The notes beneath the pieces were generated by a model. It worked only from the letters and a program-made list of their open reading frames with translations, was not told the DNA's origin and did no database searches. A DNA stretch of 64,000 bases, from contig JBBIVA010000005.1 of the NCBI GenBank assembly GCA_037439945.1, forward strand, positions 4,398 through 68,397. Direction: 5' to 3'. Positions 28,771-36,633 of the stretch are shown piece after piece. Origin of the DNA: CALEUX01 sp037439945 (lineage in GTDB: Bacteria > Bacteroidota > Bacteroidia > Bacteroidales > Marinilabiliaceae). Made by a program: the position numbers and the translations under genes. Numbering within the stretch: the first letter of the stretch is position 1; the number at the start of each line of letters is the position of its first letter.

Positions 28771-28915
28771 TTAAAAGATAATGCGTTAGTTAGACTCAAT
28801 ACAAATAGAATAGACCTTTAAGATATTAAAGATGAATTATATCTTTAAGTCTGATAATCCTTAAAATCTAATCTATTAGTATTATACCTGAAAATCTAAA
28901 ATTCTATTTTAAGAT

Positions 28916-30193
28916 ATGAAAACAAAAGCAGTTCGATTATATGGTAAAAAAGACCTTCGTTTGGAAGAGTTTGAATTACCTTCAATAACTGATGATGAAA
29001 TATTGGCAAAAGTAGTTTGCGACAGTTTGTGCATGTCCAGTTATAAAGCAGCAACACAGGCTACTGACCATAAAAGGATACCGGATGATATTGCAGGGAA
29101 CCCAATAATTATTGGTCATGAATTTGCCGGTGAAATTGTTGAAGTGGGAAAAAACTGGAGGCATAAATTCAAAGCAGGGCAAAAATATTCAATACAACCG
29201 GCAATATATTATGAAGATGGTCCGGTTGGCATACTAAGTGCGCCGGGTTACTCCTATAAATATGTTGGAGGTGATGCAACCTATGTAATTATTCCTAAGG
29301 ATGTGCTGCTTCAGGATTGTCTGTTGGCCTATGATGGTCCCGGGTATTATCCGGCCTCCCTGGCCGAACCTCTTTCATGTGTGATAGGGGCAATGCATGC
29401 AAATTACCATACTACACCGGGTTCATATGTACATAAAATGGAAATTGTAAACGGGGGAAAAATGGCCATCCTCGCCGGTGTTGGCCCTATGGGCCTGGCG
29501 GCAATCAATTATGTTATAAACCGCCCCGAAATTAAACCATCAATATGTGTGGTTACTGATATTGATCAGGAACGGTTGGATAGGGCGGCTAAGATTTATA
29601 CCGTTAAAATGGCAAAAGAAAACGGCATTGAGCTGGTTTACCTTAACACCGGTTTAGTAAATGACGCTGTTGCAGCTCTGCAAAATTTAGTTGGAGGACA
29701 GGGATATGATGACGTTTTTGTTTTTGCACCCGTAGCATCTGTAATTGAACAGGGTGATTCAATCCTGGCATTTGATGGATGCCTTAATTTCTTTGCAGGG
29801 CCTTCAAACCCGGAATTAAAGGCCAGTTTGAATTTCTACAACGTACATTATGCATATACCCATATTGTAGGGACATCAGGGGGCAATACCGATGATATGA
29901 AAGAAGCATTGCAGATAATGGCCAAAGGCCTTGATCCTGCAGGGTTAATTACTCATATTGGAGGGTTAAATGCAGTTGCAGATGCAACTTTGCATTTGCC
30001 TGAAATTCCTGGTGGCAAAAAACTTATTTACACCCACTGTAATATGCCATTAACCCCAATAACCGAATTTGCCGAAAAAGGTAAAACAAACCCGGTTTAT
30101 AAACTTCTTGCCCAATCATGTGCCAATAATAAAGGTTTATGGAACACTGGTGCAGAAAAAATATTACTTGAAAACTGTGATAAACTTATGTAG
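28916..30193 (+). CDS. SorE-like zinc-binding alcohol dehydrogenase
   Basis: This 425-residue medium-chain dehydrogenase resembles L-sorbose-1-phosphate reductase. Catalytic zinc ligands are likely Cys35 or Cys39 (CDSLCMSSYK), His68-Glu69 (IIIGHEFAGE) and Glu151 (AEPLSC). The Rossmann loop is ILAGVGPMGLAAINY near 183-197. The four-Cys structural zinc loop of classic alcohol dehydrogenases is absent (no Cys between Cys39 and about residue 135), as in SorE. It lies 145 bp after the aldolase fusion. It could interconvert lactaldehyde and propanediol, or reduce a ketose phosphate; the substrate is not determined by the sequence. Confidence 0.82.
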   Translation: MKTKAVRLYGKKDLRLEEFELPSITDDEILAKVVCDSLCMSSYKAATQATDHKRIPDDIAGNPIIIGHEFAGEIVEVGKNWRHKFKAGQKYSIQPAIYYEDGPVGILSAPGYSYKYVGGDATYVIIPKDVLLQDCLLAYDGPGYYPASLAEPLSCVIGAMHANYHTTPGSYVHKMEIVNGGKMAILAGVGPMGLAAINYVINRPEIKPSICVVTDIDQERLDRAAKIYTVKMAKENGIELVYLNTGLVNDAVAALQNLVGGQGYDDVFVFAPVASVIEQGDSILAFDGCLNFFAGPSNPELKASLNFYNVHYAYTHIVGTSGGNTDDMKEALQIMAKGLDPAGLITHIGGLNAVADATLHLPEIPGGKKLIYTHCNMPLTPITEFAEKGKTNPVYKLLAQSCANNKGLWNTGAEKILLENCDKLM

Positions 30194-30206
30194 GCATCTT
30201 ATACAT

Positions 30207-30322
30207 AAAGAGGGTGTCTCAAAAGTCCGAGACGCCCTCTTTTTATTCGTACTCCTATCCGAAAAGTTTTTCAAATATTAAATTCTAATAGTCTTTAAAA
30301 AACTTTTAAGACAGCCTCTTTA
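30207..30322. terminator. Compound bidirectional terminator
   Basis: Plus-strand AGAGGGTGTCTC (30209-30220) pairs with GAGACGCCCTCT (30229-30240), then TTTT: a strong terminator for the dehydrogenase. A second stem AAAAGTTTTT/AAAAACTTTT lies at 30262-30307. The outer 20-nt arms (30207-30226 and 30303-30322) are also inverted repeats with two mismatches. The right arm overlaps the stop codon of the AraC gene, so both strands are served. Confidence 0.75.
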
Positions 30323-31210
30323 TTCAAAATCCATGGGTTTTAACGAATTCATTCTTAACTCGGTTGGTGTTTTACCATACTTCTCTTTAAACAAACGGCT
30401 AAAGTAATATATTGAATTAAAACCGGTTTCAAAGGCTATATCCTTTACGCTTTTCTCTGTTGTTATCAATAAATCCCTGGCTTTTGTAATCCGAATCTGT
30501 AAAAGATACTGACCTGGAGATAAACCGGTAAATTTCTTAAACATCTTCCTGAAATAGCTATATCCAATATTGTTATTGTCAGCAAGTATCTTCAGGTCAA
30601 ACTCTTCAAAATAATTTTCATGTATATACTGACGTGTTTTCTCAATAATGCTCTCAATAGGTTTACCCGAAAAATGCCTGTTTTTTATATTTGAAATAAT
30701 AATTCCAACAAGTTTAACCACTTCGCCTGATGCAATTTGCTGGAATCCTGGCTTCTCCTTTTTTGTTATTTCAAAAATCCTGTAATAAGCATCCAGGATT
30801 TCTTCTTTAAGCCCACAATCCACAACAGGTAAATTCTCTTTCAATATATCTGTAGATAAAATTTGCCTGGCAAATTTTCCTTCAAATCCGATAAAATTCT
30901 CCACCCATCCTGTTTTAATATTTGGCTTATACCGGTGCCATTTACCCGGGGAGATAATCATAACTGATCCAGGAAAAAGATTGTAAATACCATCCCTGGT
31001 TTGCAGCTTCCCTTCTCCTTCAGTAATGTATAAAATCTGATATTCGTGAAGTACCCTCCCTTTGTCCCATGTAAAATAATAACCTGAAGGATGTTCATTT
31101 GAAGGATAATTAACACCCGGCAATACCCTGGAAGTTCCGGCTACATTTAAAAACAAACCCCACTTCCTGTCATCTTCACTTGTTGTAAGATATTTAAAAT
31201 AGTCCGTCAT
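30320..31210 (-). CDS. AraC-family regulator, probable rhamnose regulator
   Basis: The 296-residue protein has an N-terminal cupin-like sensor (about 1-150, with YNLFPGSVMIISPGKWHRY) and a C-terminal double helix-turn-helix (about 195-290: NIGYSYFRKMFKKFTGLSPG, VKDIAFETGFNSIYYFSRLF, KYGKTPTELR). AraC proteins of this layout bind free sugars and activate catabolic promoters. It is divergent from rhaT over 238 bp that contain three GTCA-type direct repeats. Rhamnose as ligand is inferred from location; assignment as RhaR is likely but not proven. Confidence 0.88.
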   Translation of the reverse strand: MTDYFKYLTTSEDDRKWGLFLNVAGTSRVLPGVNYPSNEHPSGYYFTWDKGRVLHEYQILYITEGEGKLQTRDGIYNLFPGSVMIISPGKWHRYKPNIKTGWVENFIGFEGKFARQILSTDILKENLPVVDCGLKEEILDAYYRIFEITKKEKPGFQQIASGEVVKLVGIIISNIKNRHFSGKPIESIIEKTRQYIHENYFEEFDLKILADNNNIGYSYFRKMFKKFTGLSPGQYLLQIRITKARDLLITTEKSVKDIAFETGFNSIYYFSRLFKEKYGKTPTELRMNSLKPMDFE

Positions 31211-31344
31211 TTAAAATCCTTTTCCCGAAGATATAATTTTTTCTCAAGAAAAATGAAATTTTATGGTATGATTGGGTTTTAAAACTATAATAGTATTACT
31301 AATACAGTTTATACAACCAATAATTATTTAAACATTGGAGTAAT

Positions 31345-31409
31345 GTCAAAATGTATAAACATAATGTCATTTTATGTATTGTAATTACCCTATAGTCATT
31401 TTACATTTG
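31345..31409 (+). promoter_or_regulatory. rhaT promoter with three AraC-type repeats
   Basis: Three similar direct repeats start at 31345 (GTCAAAATGTATA), 31366 (GTCATTTTATGTATT) and 31395 (GTCATTTTACATTTG), spaced 21 and 29 bp, near whole helical turns. The last contains TACATTTG (31402-31409), a perfect TAnnTTTG -7 box. ATTG at 31378-31381 gives a -33 box with 20-nt spacing. The two upstream repeats are placed as expected for an AraC-type activator. Confidence 0.6.
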
Positions 31410-31448
31410 ATAACTAAACTTTATAAATCTTAACTAACAGGATATACT

Positions 31449-32540
31449 ATGCAGGCAATTTTAGGGGTTTTATACCATTCAATAGGTGGTTTTGCTTCAG
31501 GCAGTTTCTATATGCCATTTAATAAAGTAAATAAATGGTCGTGGGAAAGCATGTGGATCATAGGTGGTCTTTTTTCATGGTTAATTGTACCACCATTGGC
31601 CGCCTTTTTAACTATACCCGACTTTTTTTCAATTATAATGAATGCTTCACCCCAGGTGTTGAAAGTAACCTATATTATGGGCCTTCTTTGGGGAATTGGC
31701 GGTTTAACATATGGTTTGGGAGTACGCTACCTTGGCATGTCACTCGGAAATTCAGTAGTATTAGGGTTTTGTTCTGCATTTGGGGCCCTGGTGCCGCCAA
31801 TATACTATAATTTCTTTCCTACTCCGGGTAAACTATCATTTAACGATATGTTAGGTAACACGGGAGGATTATTGGTTTTGGCAGGCGTGGTTATTTGTTT
31901 GCTGGGTATTGCAATTTCAGGCCGGGCAGGAATGCTTAAAGAAGGAGAATTATCACACGAGCAAAAATCAGCTTCTGTTAAAGAATTTGCCTTAGGAAAA
32001 GGCTTATTTGTAGCAATTGTTTCAGGCATTTTAAGCTCATTTTTCAATTTCGGTATTGAAGCAGGGAAATCAATGGCTGATGTTGCTGCTTCGGCTAATA
32101 ATGACCTGCTATTTGATGGTTCAAGTAAGCTGTTTCAAAATAATGTGATATTCGTTGTTATCCTTTGGGGTGGACTTACAACCAACCTTATCTGGTGCAT
32201 GTATTTAAATTTTAAAAACAAATCGTTTGGCGATTATGCTAATCTGAAGGCCCCTTTGGTGCGAAACTATTTATTTTCGGCACTGGCAGGAACAACATGG
32301 TTTCTTCAATTCTTCTTTTACGGTATGGGCGAAAGTAAACTGGGTAACGGGGCCAGCTCCTGGATATTACACATGTCAACCATAATTCTTACTTCCAATA
32401 TGTGGGGATTTTACCGCAATGAGTGGACCGGCGTTTCGAAAAAGACACTGGCCACCATTATTGCAGGAATTGCCATAATTATTTTATCAGTTTTTATTGT
32501 AGCTATAGGCAACTCATTATCAGAAACTTCAGCACACTGA
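31449..32540 (+). CDS. rhaT: L-rhamnose/H+ symporter RhaT
   Basis: This 363-residue inner-membrane transporter has about ten hydrophobic segments. MQAILGVLYHSIGGFASGSFYMPF at the start, WESMWIIGGLFSWLIVPP, and GLTYGLGVRYLGMSLGNSVV are characteristic of RhaT in the drug/metabolite transporter superfamily. The length is close to the E. coli protein (344). It imports free L-rhamnose released in the periplasm by GH106. It leads a likely rhaT-rhaA-kinase operon with gaps of 34 and 47 bp. Confidence 0.94.
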   Translation: MQAILGVLYHSIGGFASGSFYMPFNKVNKWSWESMWIIGGLFSWLIVPPLAAFLTIPDFFSIIMNASPQVLKVTYIMGLLWGIGGLTYGLGVRYLGMSLGNSVVLGFCSAFGALVPPIYYNFFPTPGKLSFNDMLGNTGGLLVLAGVVICLLGIAISGRAGMLKEGELSHEQKSASVKEFALGKGLFVAIVSGILSSFFNFGIEAGKSMADVAASANNDLLFDGSSKLFQNNVIFVVILWGGLTTNLIWCMYLNFKNKSFGDYANLKAPLVRNYLFSALAGTTWFLQFFFYGMGESKLGNGASSWILHMSTIILTSNMWGFYRNEWTGVSKKTLATIIAGIAIIILSVFIVAIGNSLSETSAH

Positions 32541-32574
32541 TAGTTTATAAAAAAATTAAAATATTATTCAAAAA

Positions 32575-33840
32575 ATGAAGAAGGAAAATATAATAAAAGC
32601 ATACCAGCTCGCAAAAGAGCAATATGCCGGATTAGGAATTGATACCGATGCCGTAGTAAAAAAAATGGATGATGTAGTTATTAGCCTCCATTGCTGGCAA
32701 GCCGACGATGTGGGAGGGTTTGAAAAGCCTGATGCAGAATTAGGTGGGGGCGGCATTCAGGTTACCGGAAATTATCCCGGTAAGGCAAAAACTGTTGCGC
32801 AAATGCGCCAGGATTTGGATAAGGTTTTATCCCTGTTACCAGGCAGGCAGAGATTAAATTTGCATGCCATTTACGGTGAGTTTGGTGGTAAATTGGTTGA
32901 CCGTGACCAGATTGGCATTGAACATTTTCAAGGTTGGATAAACTGGGCTAAAGAGCGCAAAATGGGACTGGATTTTAATGCTACCTGCTTTTCACATCCC
33001 AGGGCCGAAGATGGTTTTACCCTTTCGAGCAAAAATGAAGAAAACAGAAAATTCTGGGTTGAACATGTTAAAAGATGCCGGGCAATTGCCGCCGAAATGG
33101 GAAAACAACTTGGTACCCCAAGTGTGCATAATACATGGATTCCAGATGGGTCAAAAGATGTGCCGGTTGACCGGAACAGTCACAGGGCAATTTTAAAAAA
33201 ATCACTCGATGAAGCCTTTTCTGTTGAATTTCCGAAAAACCATATGAAGGATGCCGTTGAAAGTAAACTCTTTGGAATTGGTGCAGAGGCAATGACGGTG
33301 GGGTCGCACGATTTTTATCTGGGGTATGCGGTTAAAAACAATAAACTGATTTGCCTCGATAATGGTCATTTTCACCTTACAGAACAGGTTGGCGACAAGA
33401 TTTCGGCAATTCTGCAATTCGTTGATGAATTACTTTTGCATGTTACCCGCCCAATCAGGTGGGACTCTGACCATGTTGTAACTCTTAATGATGAGATTCA
33501 ATTAATTGCATCAGAAATAGTACGTGGAGATTTTCTTAAAAGAGTAAACATTGGACTAGATTTCTTTGATGCATCGCTTAACAGGGTAGGTGCATATGTA
33601 GTAGGAACCCGCGCCACACAACAGGCATTTTTAATTGCAATGCTTGAACCAACATCGTACATTAAGAAACTTGAAGAGTCGGGAAGGAATTTTGAACGCC
33701 TGGCTGTGATGGAACTAATGAAAACACGTTCATTTGGTGCCGTTTGGGATTATTATTGTTTGGAAAACAATGTACCCGCAGGCGGCGACTTTATTGAGGA
33801 AATTCAGAAGTACGAAAACGAAGTACTTTTAAAAAGATAA
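32575..33840 (+). CDS. rhaA: L-rhamnose isomerase RhaA
   Basis: RhaA converts L-rhamnose to L-rhamnulose using Mn2+/Zn2+. The 421-residue sequence aligns closely, from memory, with E. coli RhaA: HCWQADDVGGFE near residue 37, RLNLHAIYGEF, DFNATCFSHP, GTPSVHNTWIPDG, and the metal-site blocks VESKLFGIGAEAMTVGSHDF, LDNGHFH and RWDSDHV. The C-terminus AGGDFIEEIQKYENEVL is also conserved. It is the classic RhaA rather than the shorter RhaI-type isomerase. Second gene of the rhaT operon. Confidence 0.96.
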   Translation: MKKENIIKAYQLAKEQYAGLGIDTDAVVKKMDDVVISLHCWQADDVGGFEKPDAELGGGGIQVTGNYPGKAKTVAQMRQDLDKVLSLLPGRQRLNLHAIYGEFGGKLVDRDQIGIEHFQGWINWAKERKMGLDFNATCFSHPRAEDGFTLSSKNEENRKFWVEHVKRCRAIAAEMGKQLGTPSVHNTWIPDGSKDVPVDRNSHRAILKKSLDEAFSVEFPKNHMKDAVESKLFGIGAEAMTVGSHDFYLGYAVKNNKLICLDNGHFHLTEQVGDKISAILQFVDELLLHVTRPIRWDSDHVVTLNDEIQLIASEIVRGDFLKRVNIGLDFFDASLNRVGAYVVGTRATQQAFLIAMLEPTSYIKKLEESGRNFERLAVMELMKTRSFGAVWDYYCLENNVPAGGDFIEEIQKYENEVLLKR

Positions 33841-33887
33841 ATTAAAAGCTGTAATCATAAAAATAACAAGTAGTAGTAAATTTTTGC

Positions 33888-35285
33888 ATGGAAAAAGTAA
33901 TTGCCATTTTTGATATTGGGAAAACAAATAAAAAACTTATACTTTTTAATTCCGACCTCAAAATTGTTTATCAACACGAAGAGATTTTTAACACTGTTGT
34001 TGATGAAGATGGTTTTGAATGTGATGATATTGACCATATTGAAAGATGGATTAAAACCACAATTACTGAATTGTCACAAAACAGGAATTTTGAGTTGGCA
34101 GGTTTAAATTTCACAACTTATGGCGCATCATTGGTTTATTTAAATAAAAACGGAAAACGTATTTCACCTGTGTACAATTATTTAAAACCAATTAATGAAC
34201 ATTATGCAAATATTCTTTTTGAGAAAAATTCGGGAGAGATTGAGTTTTGCCGGCAAACTGCAAGCCCGGCGCTTGGTGTAATGCTAAATTCGGGAATTCA
34301 ACTTGAATGGGTTAAAAATGAGCGGCCCGCTATCTTCAGTCAAACTAACCATGTTTTGCATTTTCCGCAGTATTTGTCATTTCTTTTTACCGGCCAGCCT
34401 GTATCTGAATTTACATCAATTGGCTGTCATACCTTTATGTGGAATTTCGATAAAATGGAGTATCATGTTTGGGTGAAAAACTCGGGGTACAGTCTGCCTG
34501 ACCCAATAAGCAACTACAATACATTTAATTCAAAAATTGACGGAAAGCCAATTGAAGTTGGTATTGGTATTCACGACAGTTCGGCATCATTGGTTCCATA
34601 TTTCCAGGGGAGCGATGACAAGTTTCTGCTGGTATCAACCGGTACCTGGTGCATAAATATGAACCCATTTAATTACTCCCAACTCACCACTGATGAATTA
34701 AATAACGATTGCCTTTGTTATTTAAGTGTTAATCAAAAGCCGGTTAAATCATCACGTTTTTTTATGGGGCACATCCATGACATTAATGTACAAAGATTAA
34801 ATAACCATTTTAATGTGGGCCCAATTGACTACAAAAATGTTAAACCCGATGAACAGGTAATAAAGGAATTTTTGGAAAAAGGTAATAATAGGGTGTTTTT
34901 TAGAAACAAACTTTCTGAAAATTACCTGGATTCTTCAGTGGATTTAAATCAGTTTTCAACATTTGAAAAGGCATATACAAGGTTGTTGTTTGATTTAACT
35001 CTGGAGTGTATTAATTCAATTAATTTGGTTTTCGATAATAATAACGGTGTTAACAATATATTCATTTCCGGAGGGTTTGCACGTAATGAAATCTTTGTTC
35101 GGTTACTGGCGCATTTCTTTCCTGAAAAGAAAATATTTACATCGCAGGTTGACAACTCCAGCGCCCTTGGCGCTGCCCTTGTTATTTATAAAAAGATTTT
35201 TTCGGCTTCAAAACCCGATATTAATCTTGGATTAAAGGAGTGGAAGGGATATAATACCCATAGCAGTGTAAACTGCTACCACTAA
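33888..35285 (+). CDS. FGGY-family sugar kinase, probable L-rhamnulokinase
   Basis: The 465-residue kinase has an FGGY-type N-terminal phosphate loop, AIFDIGKTNKKLILF, a substrate-site block IGIHDSSASLVPYF, STGTWCINMN, and a C-terminal ATP-site block ISGGFARNEIFVRLLA followed by SALGAALVIY. Position after rhaT and rhaA makes L-rhamnulose the likely substrate, completing the route to rhamnulose-1-phosphate. The sequence does not closely resemble E. coli RhaB as I recall it and looks like a Bacteroidota branch of FGGY kinases, so the specificity is a contextual inference. Confidence 0.82.
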   Translation: MEKVIAIFDIGKTNKKLILFNSDLKIVYQHEEIFNTVVDEDGFECDDIDHIERWIKTTITELSQNRNFELAGLNFTTYGASLVYLNKNGKRISPVYNYLKPINEHYANILFEKNSGEIEFCRQTASPALGVMLNSGIQLEWVKNERPAIFSQTNHVLHFPQYLSFLFTGQPVSEFTSIGCHTFMWNFDKMEYHVWVKNSGYSLPDPISNYNTFNSKIDGKPIEVGIGIHDSSASLVPYFQGSDDKFLLVSTGTWCINMNPFNYSQLTTDELNNDCLCYLSVNQKPVKSSRFFMGHIHDINVQRLNNHFNVGPIDYKNVKPDEQVIKEFLEKGNNRVFFRNKLSENYLDSSVDLNQFSTFEKAYTRLLFDLTLECINSINLVFDNNNGVNNIFISGGFARNEIFVRLLAHFFPEKKIFTSQVDNSSALGAALVIYKKIFSASKPDINLGLKEWKGYNTHSSVNCYH

Positions 35286-35487
35286 TTACCTTTAATAATA
35301 ATAGAAAACAAAAGCATCTTTGAAATTAAAACTAATTTAACCCAAATAGCCAAGCATTGAAAGAGTTTAGCTGGTTTCGGTTACTATAGTTTCAATAAAT
35401 TGAATCCATCTGAAAAAGAAGTTTTGAATTTAAAAACTCTGGTTTACTTAAAATTATCAGGATGTCAGAATTTAAAAAACTCAATAA

Positions 35488-36441
35488 CTATTTACTTTGC
35501 TTTTCAGGTTTCAAAAGTTGGTTTAACACCTGCCGGGGTACTCTGATTGCCGTACCATGGCGGGTACCACGGGGAAAGCTTACTTTATCTGAAACATCTT
35601 CCCACGTTACGCCATCCTTTGAACGTATTGCACCATATTTCCGATCGCGATATTTATCAAAATATACATAAACGTAATCGCCAATAACTAAAGGTGCCGG
35701 CCCTTCGGCCCATTGTTTACCTGAAATATTCTCAGAAACAGAAATGGGGAAACCATTTTTCAGATTGTCGGAAAAAGTTACCCTAAGATTTTTTTCAGAA
35801 GGTACCGACATCTCATTCTTTATAATAAACCAATATTTAAAATCTTTTTTTATTATGGAACCATCAATAACACTAAAACCCGGATCAAAGAAAATTGCCG
35901 CAGGGGTAAATGTAATAAAGTCGCGGGTAGTAACATAATACTGGCGATGGTTTAGGCCTTTTTCATTTGAAGTGGTTTCAATTTCAGGGTATTTCCCGGT
36001 TACTGTTGAAGCCCAAATTATATAAAAAAGCTCATCAGCCTTGTCATAATAAATTTCAGGGGCCCAGGTGTTGCGGGTAGCGGTATCACCTTCCATAACT
36101 GGAATATATTTTTGCTGCGACCAATTTTTAAGGTCTTTTGATGATGCATAACCAAAACCCCTGTCCCACCATCCGGTGGTCCATACCAAATGAAAGGTTC
36201 CATTTTTGTCAATGGCAATACTGGGGTCACGCATTAGCTTATCTTTACCAATAACGGGCTGTAAAACAGATTTACCTTCAAACAGTGAATCCCATTTATA
36301 ACCGTCAACGCTATATGCCAAATGAAGACCATCATTACCATTGCCCATAAAATAGGTAAAAACCAGTGCATCATTGCCCGGTTTTAAACTGCTGCATGAA
36401 ATAAAACCTGTTAACAGGGATAACAAAATAAAATTTTTCAC
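35488..36441 (-). CDS. GH43-like beta-propeller lipoprotein
   Basis: A 317-residue exported protein has a lipoprotein signal (LLTGFISCSS, lipidation Cys near residue 16), so it is membrane-anchored. It is a five-bladed propeller of the GH43/GH117 clan type, with likely catalytic acids in LMRDPSIAID, WAPEIYYD and SVIDGSII. GH43 enzymes mostly remove arabinose or xylose, and some remove galactose. Side-chain arabinan or galactan of rhamnogalacturonan I is a plausible target. It shares a 192-bp divergent region with the HTCS gene that contains a GTCATTTTAC motif also found before rhaT. Confidence 0.8.
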   Translation of the reverse strand: MKNFILLSLLTGFISCSSLKPGNDALVFTYFMGNGNDGLHLAYSVDGYKWDSLFEGKSVLQPVIGKDKLMRDPSIAIDKNGTFHLVWTTGWWDRGFGYASSKDLKNWSQQKYIPVMEGDTATRNTWAPEIYYDKADELFYIIWASTVTGKYPEIETTSNEKGLNHRQYYVTTRDFITFTPAAIFFDPGFSVIDGSIIKKDFKYWFIIKNEMSVPSEKNLRVTFSDNLKNGFPISVSENISGKQWAEGPAPLVIGDYVYVYFDKYRDRKYGAIRSKDGVTWEDVSDKVSFPRGTRHGTAIRVPRQVLNQLLKPEKQSK

Positions 36442-36526
36442 CTGGATTTGAATTTTATGAAATTAATGAACTTAAATTAGCCAATTAGCAAAAACCAATA
36501 ATTTAAAATAATGAAGTAAAATAAAC

Positions 36527-36534
36527 CAAATATA
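36527..36534 (-). promoter_or_regulatory. Candidate -7 box of the GH43-like gene
   Basis: On the minus strand TATATTTG matches TAnnTTTG. The nearest TTTG upstream is at 24-nt spacing, longer than ideal, so an activator may be needed; the AraC-type motif at 36565-36590 lies about 30-55 bp upstream. Confidence 0.35.
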
Positions 36535-36564
36535 TTTATTGGTGCATGTATTTTAATACAAATA

Positions 36565-36590
36565 CCTGTAAAATGACTCATTTTTACATA
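36565..36590. promoter_or_regulatory. Candidate AraC-type site in the GH43/HTCS region
   Basis: Minus-strand GTCATTTTACAGG (36577-36565) repeats the GTCATTTTAC of the rhaT promoter, and plus-strand CTCATTTTTACAT follows directly. Together they form an imperfect palindrome, TGTAAAATGA-CTCATTTTTACA. The overlap with the rhaT repeats suggests the same regulator. Confidence 0.5.
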
Positions 36591-36633
36591 AATTTCAAAT
36601 CAATTTATCCGGGCAAACCATTAAAGACTTGCG

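Noticed and set aside
28816..28852. AT-rich hairpin AAAGAT...ATCTTT upstream of the SorE-like gene
   Set aside because: The stem is short and interrupted and there is no T-run or matching copy elsewhere, so it is not distinguishable from chance in AT-rich DNA.
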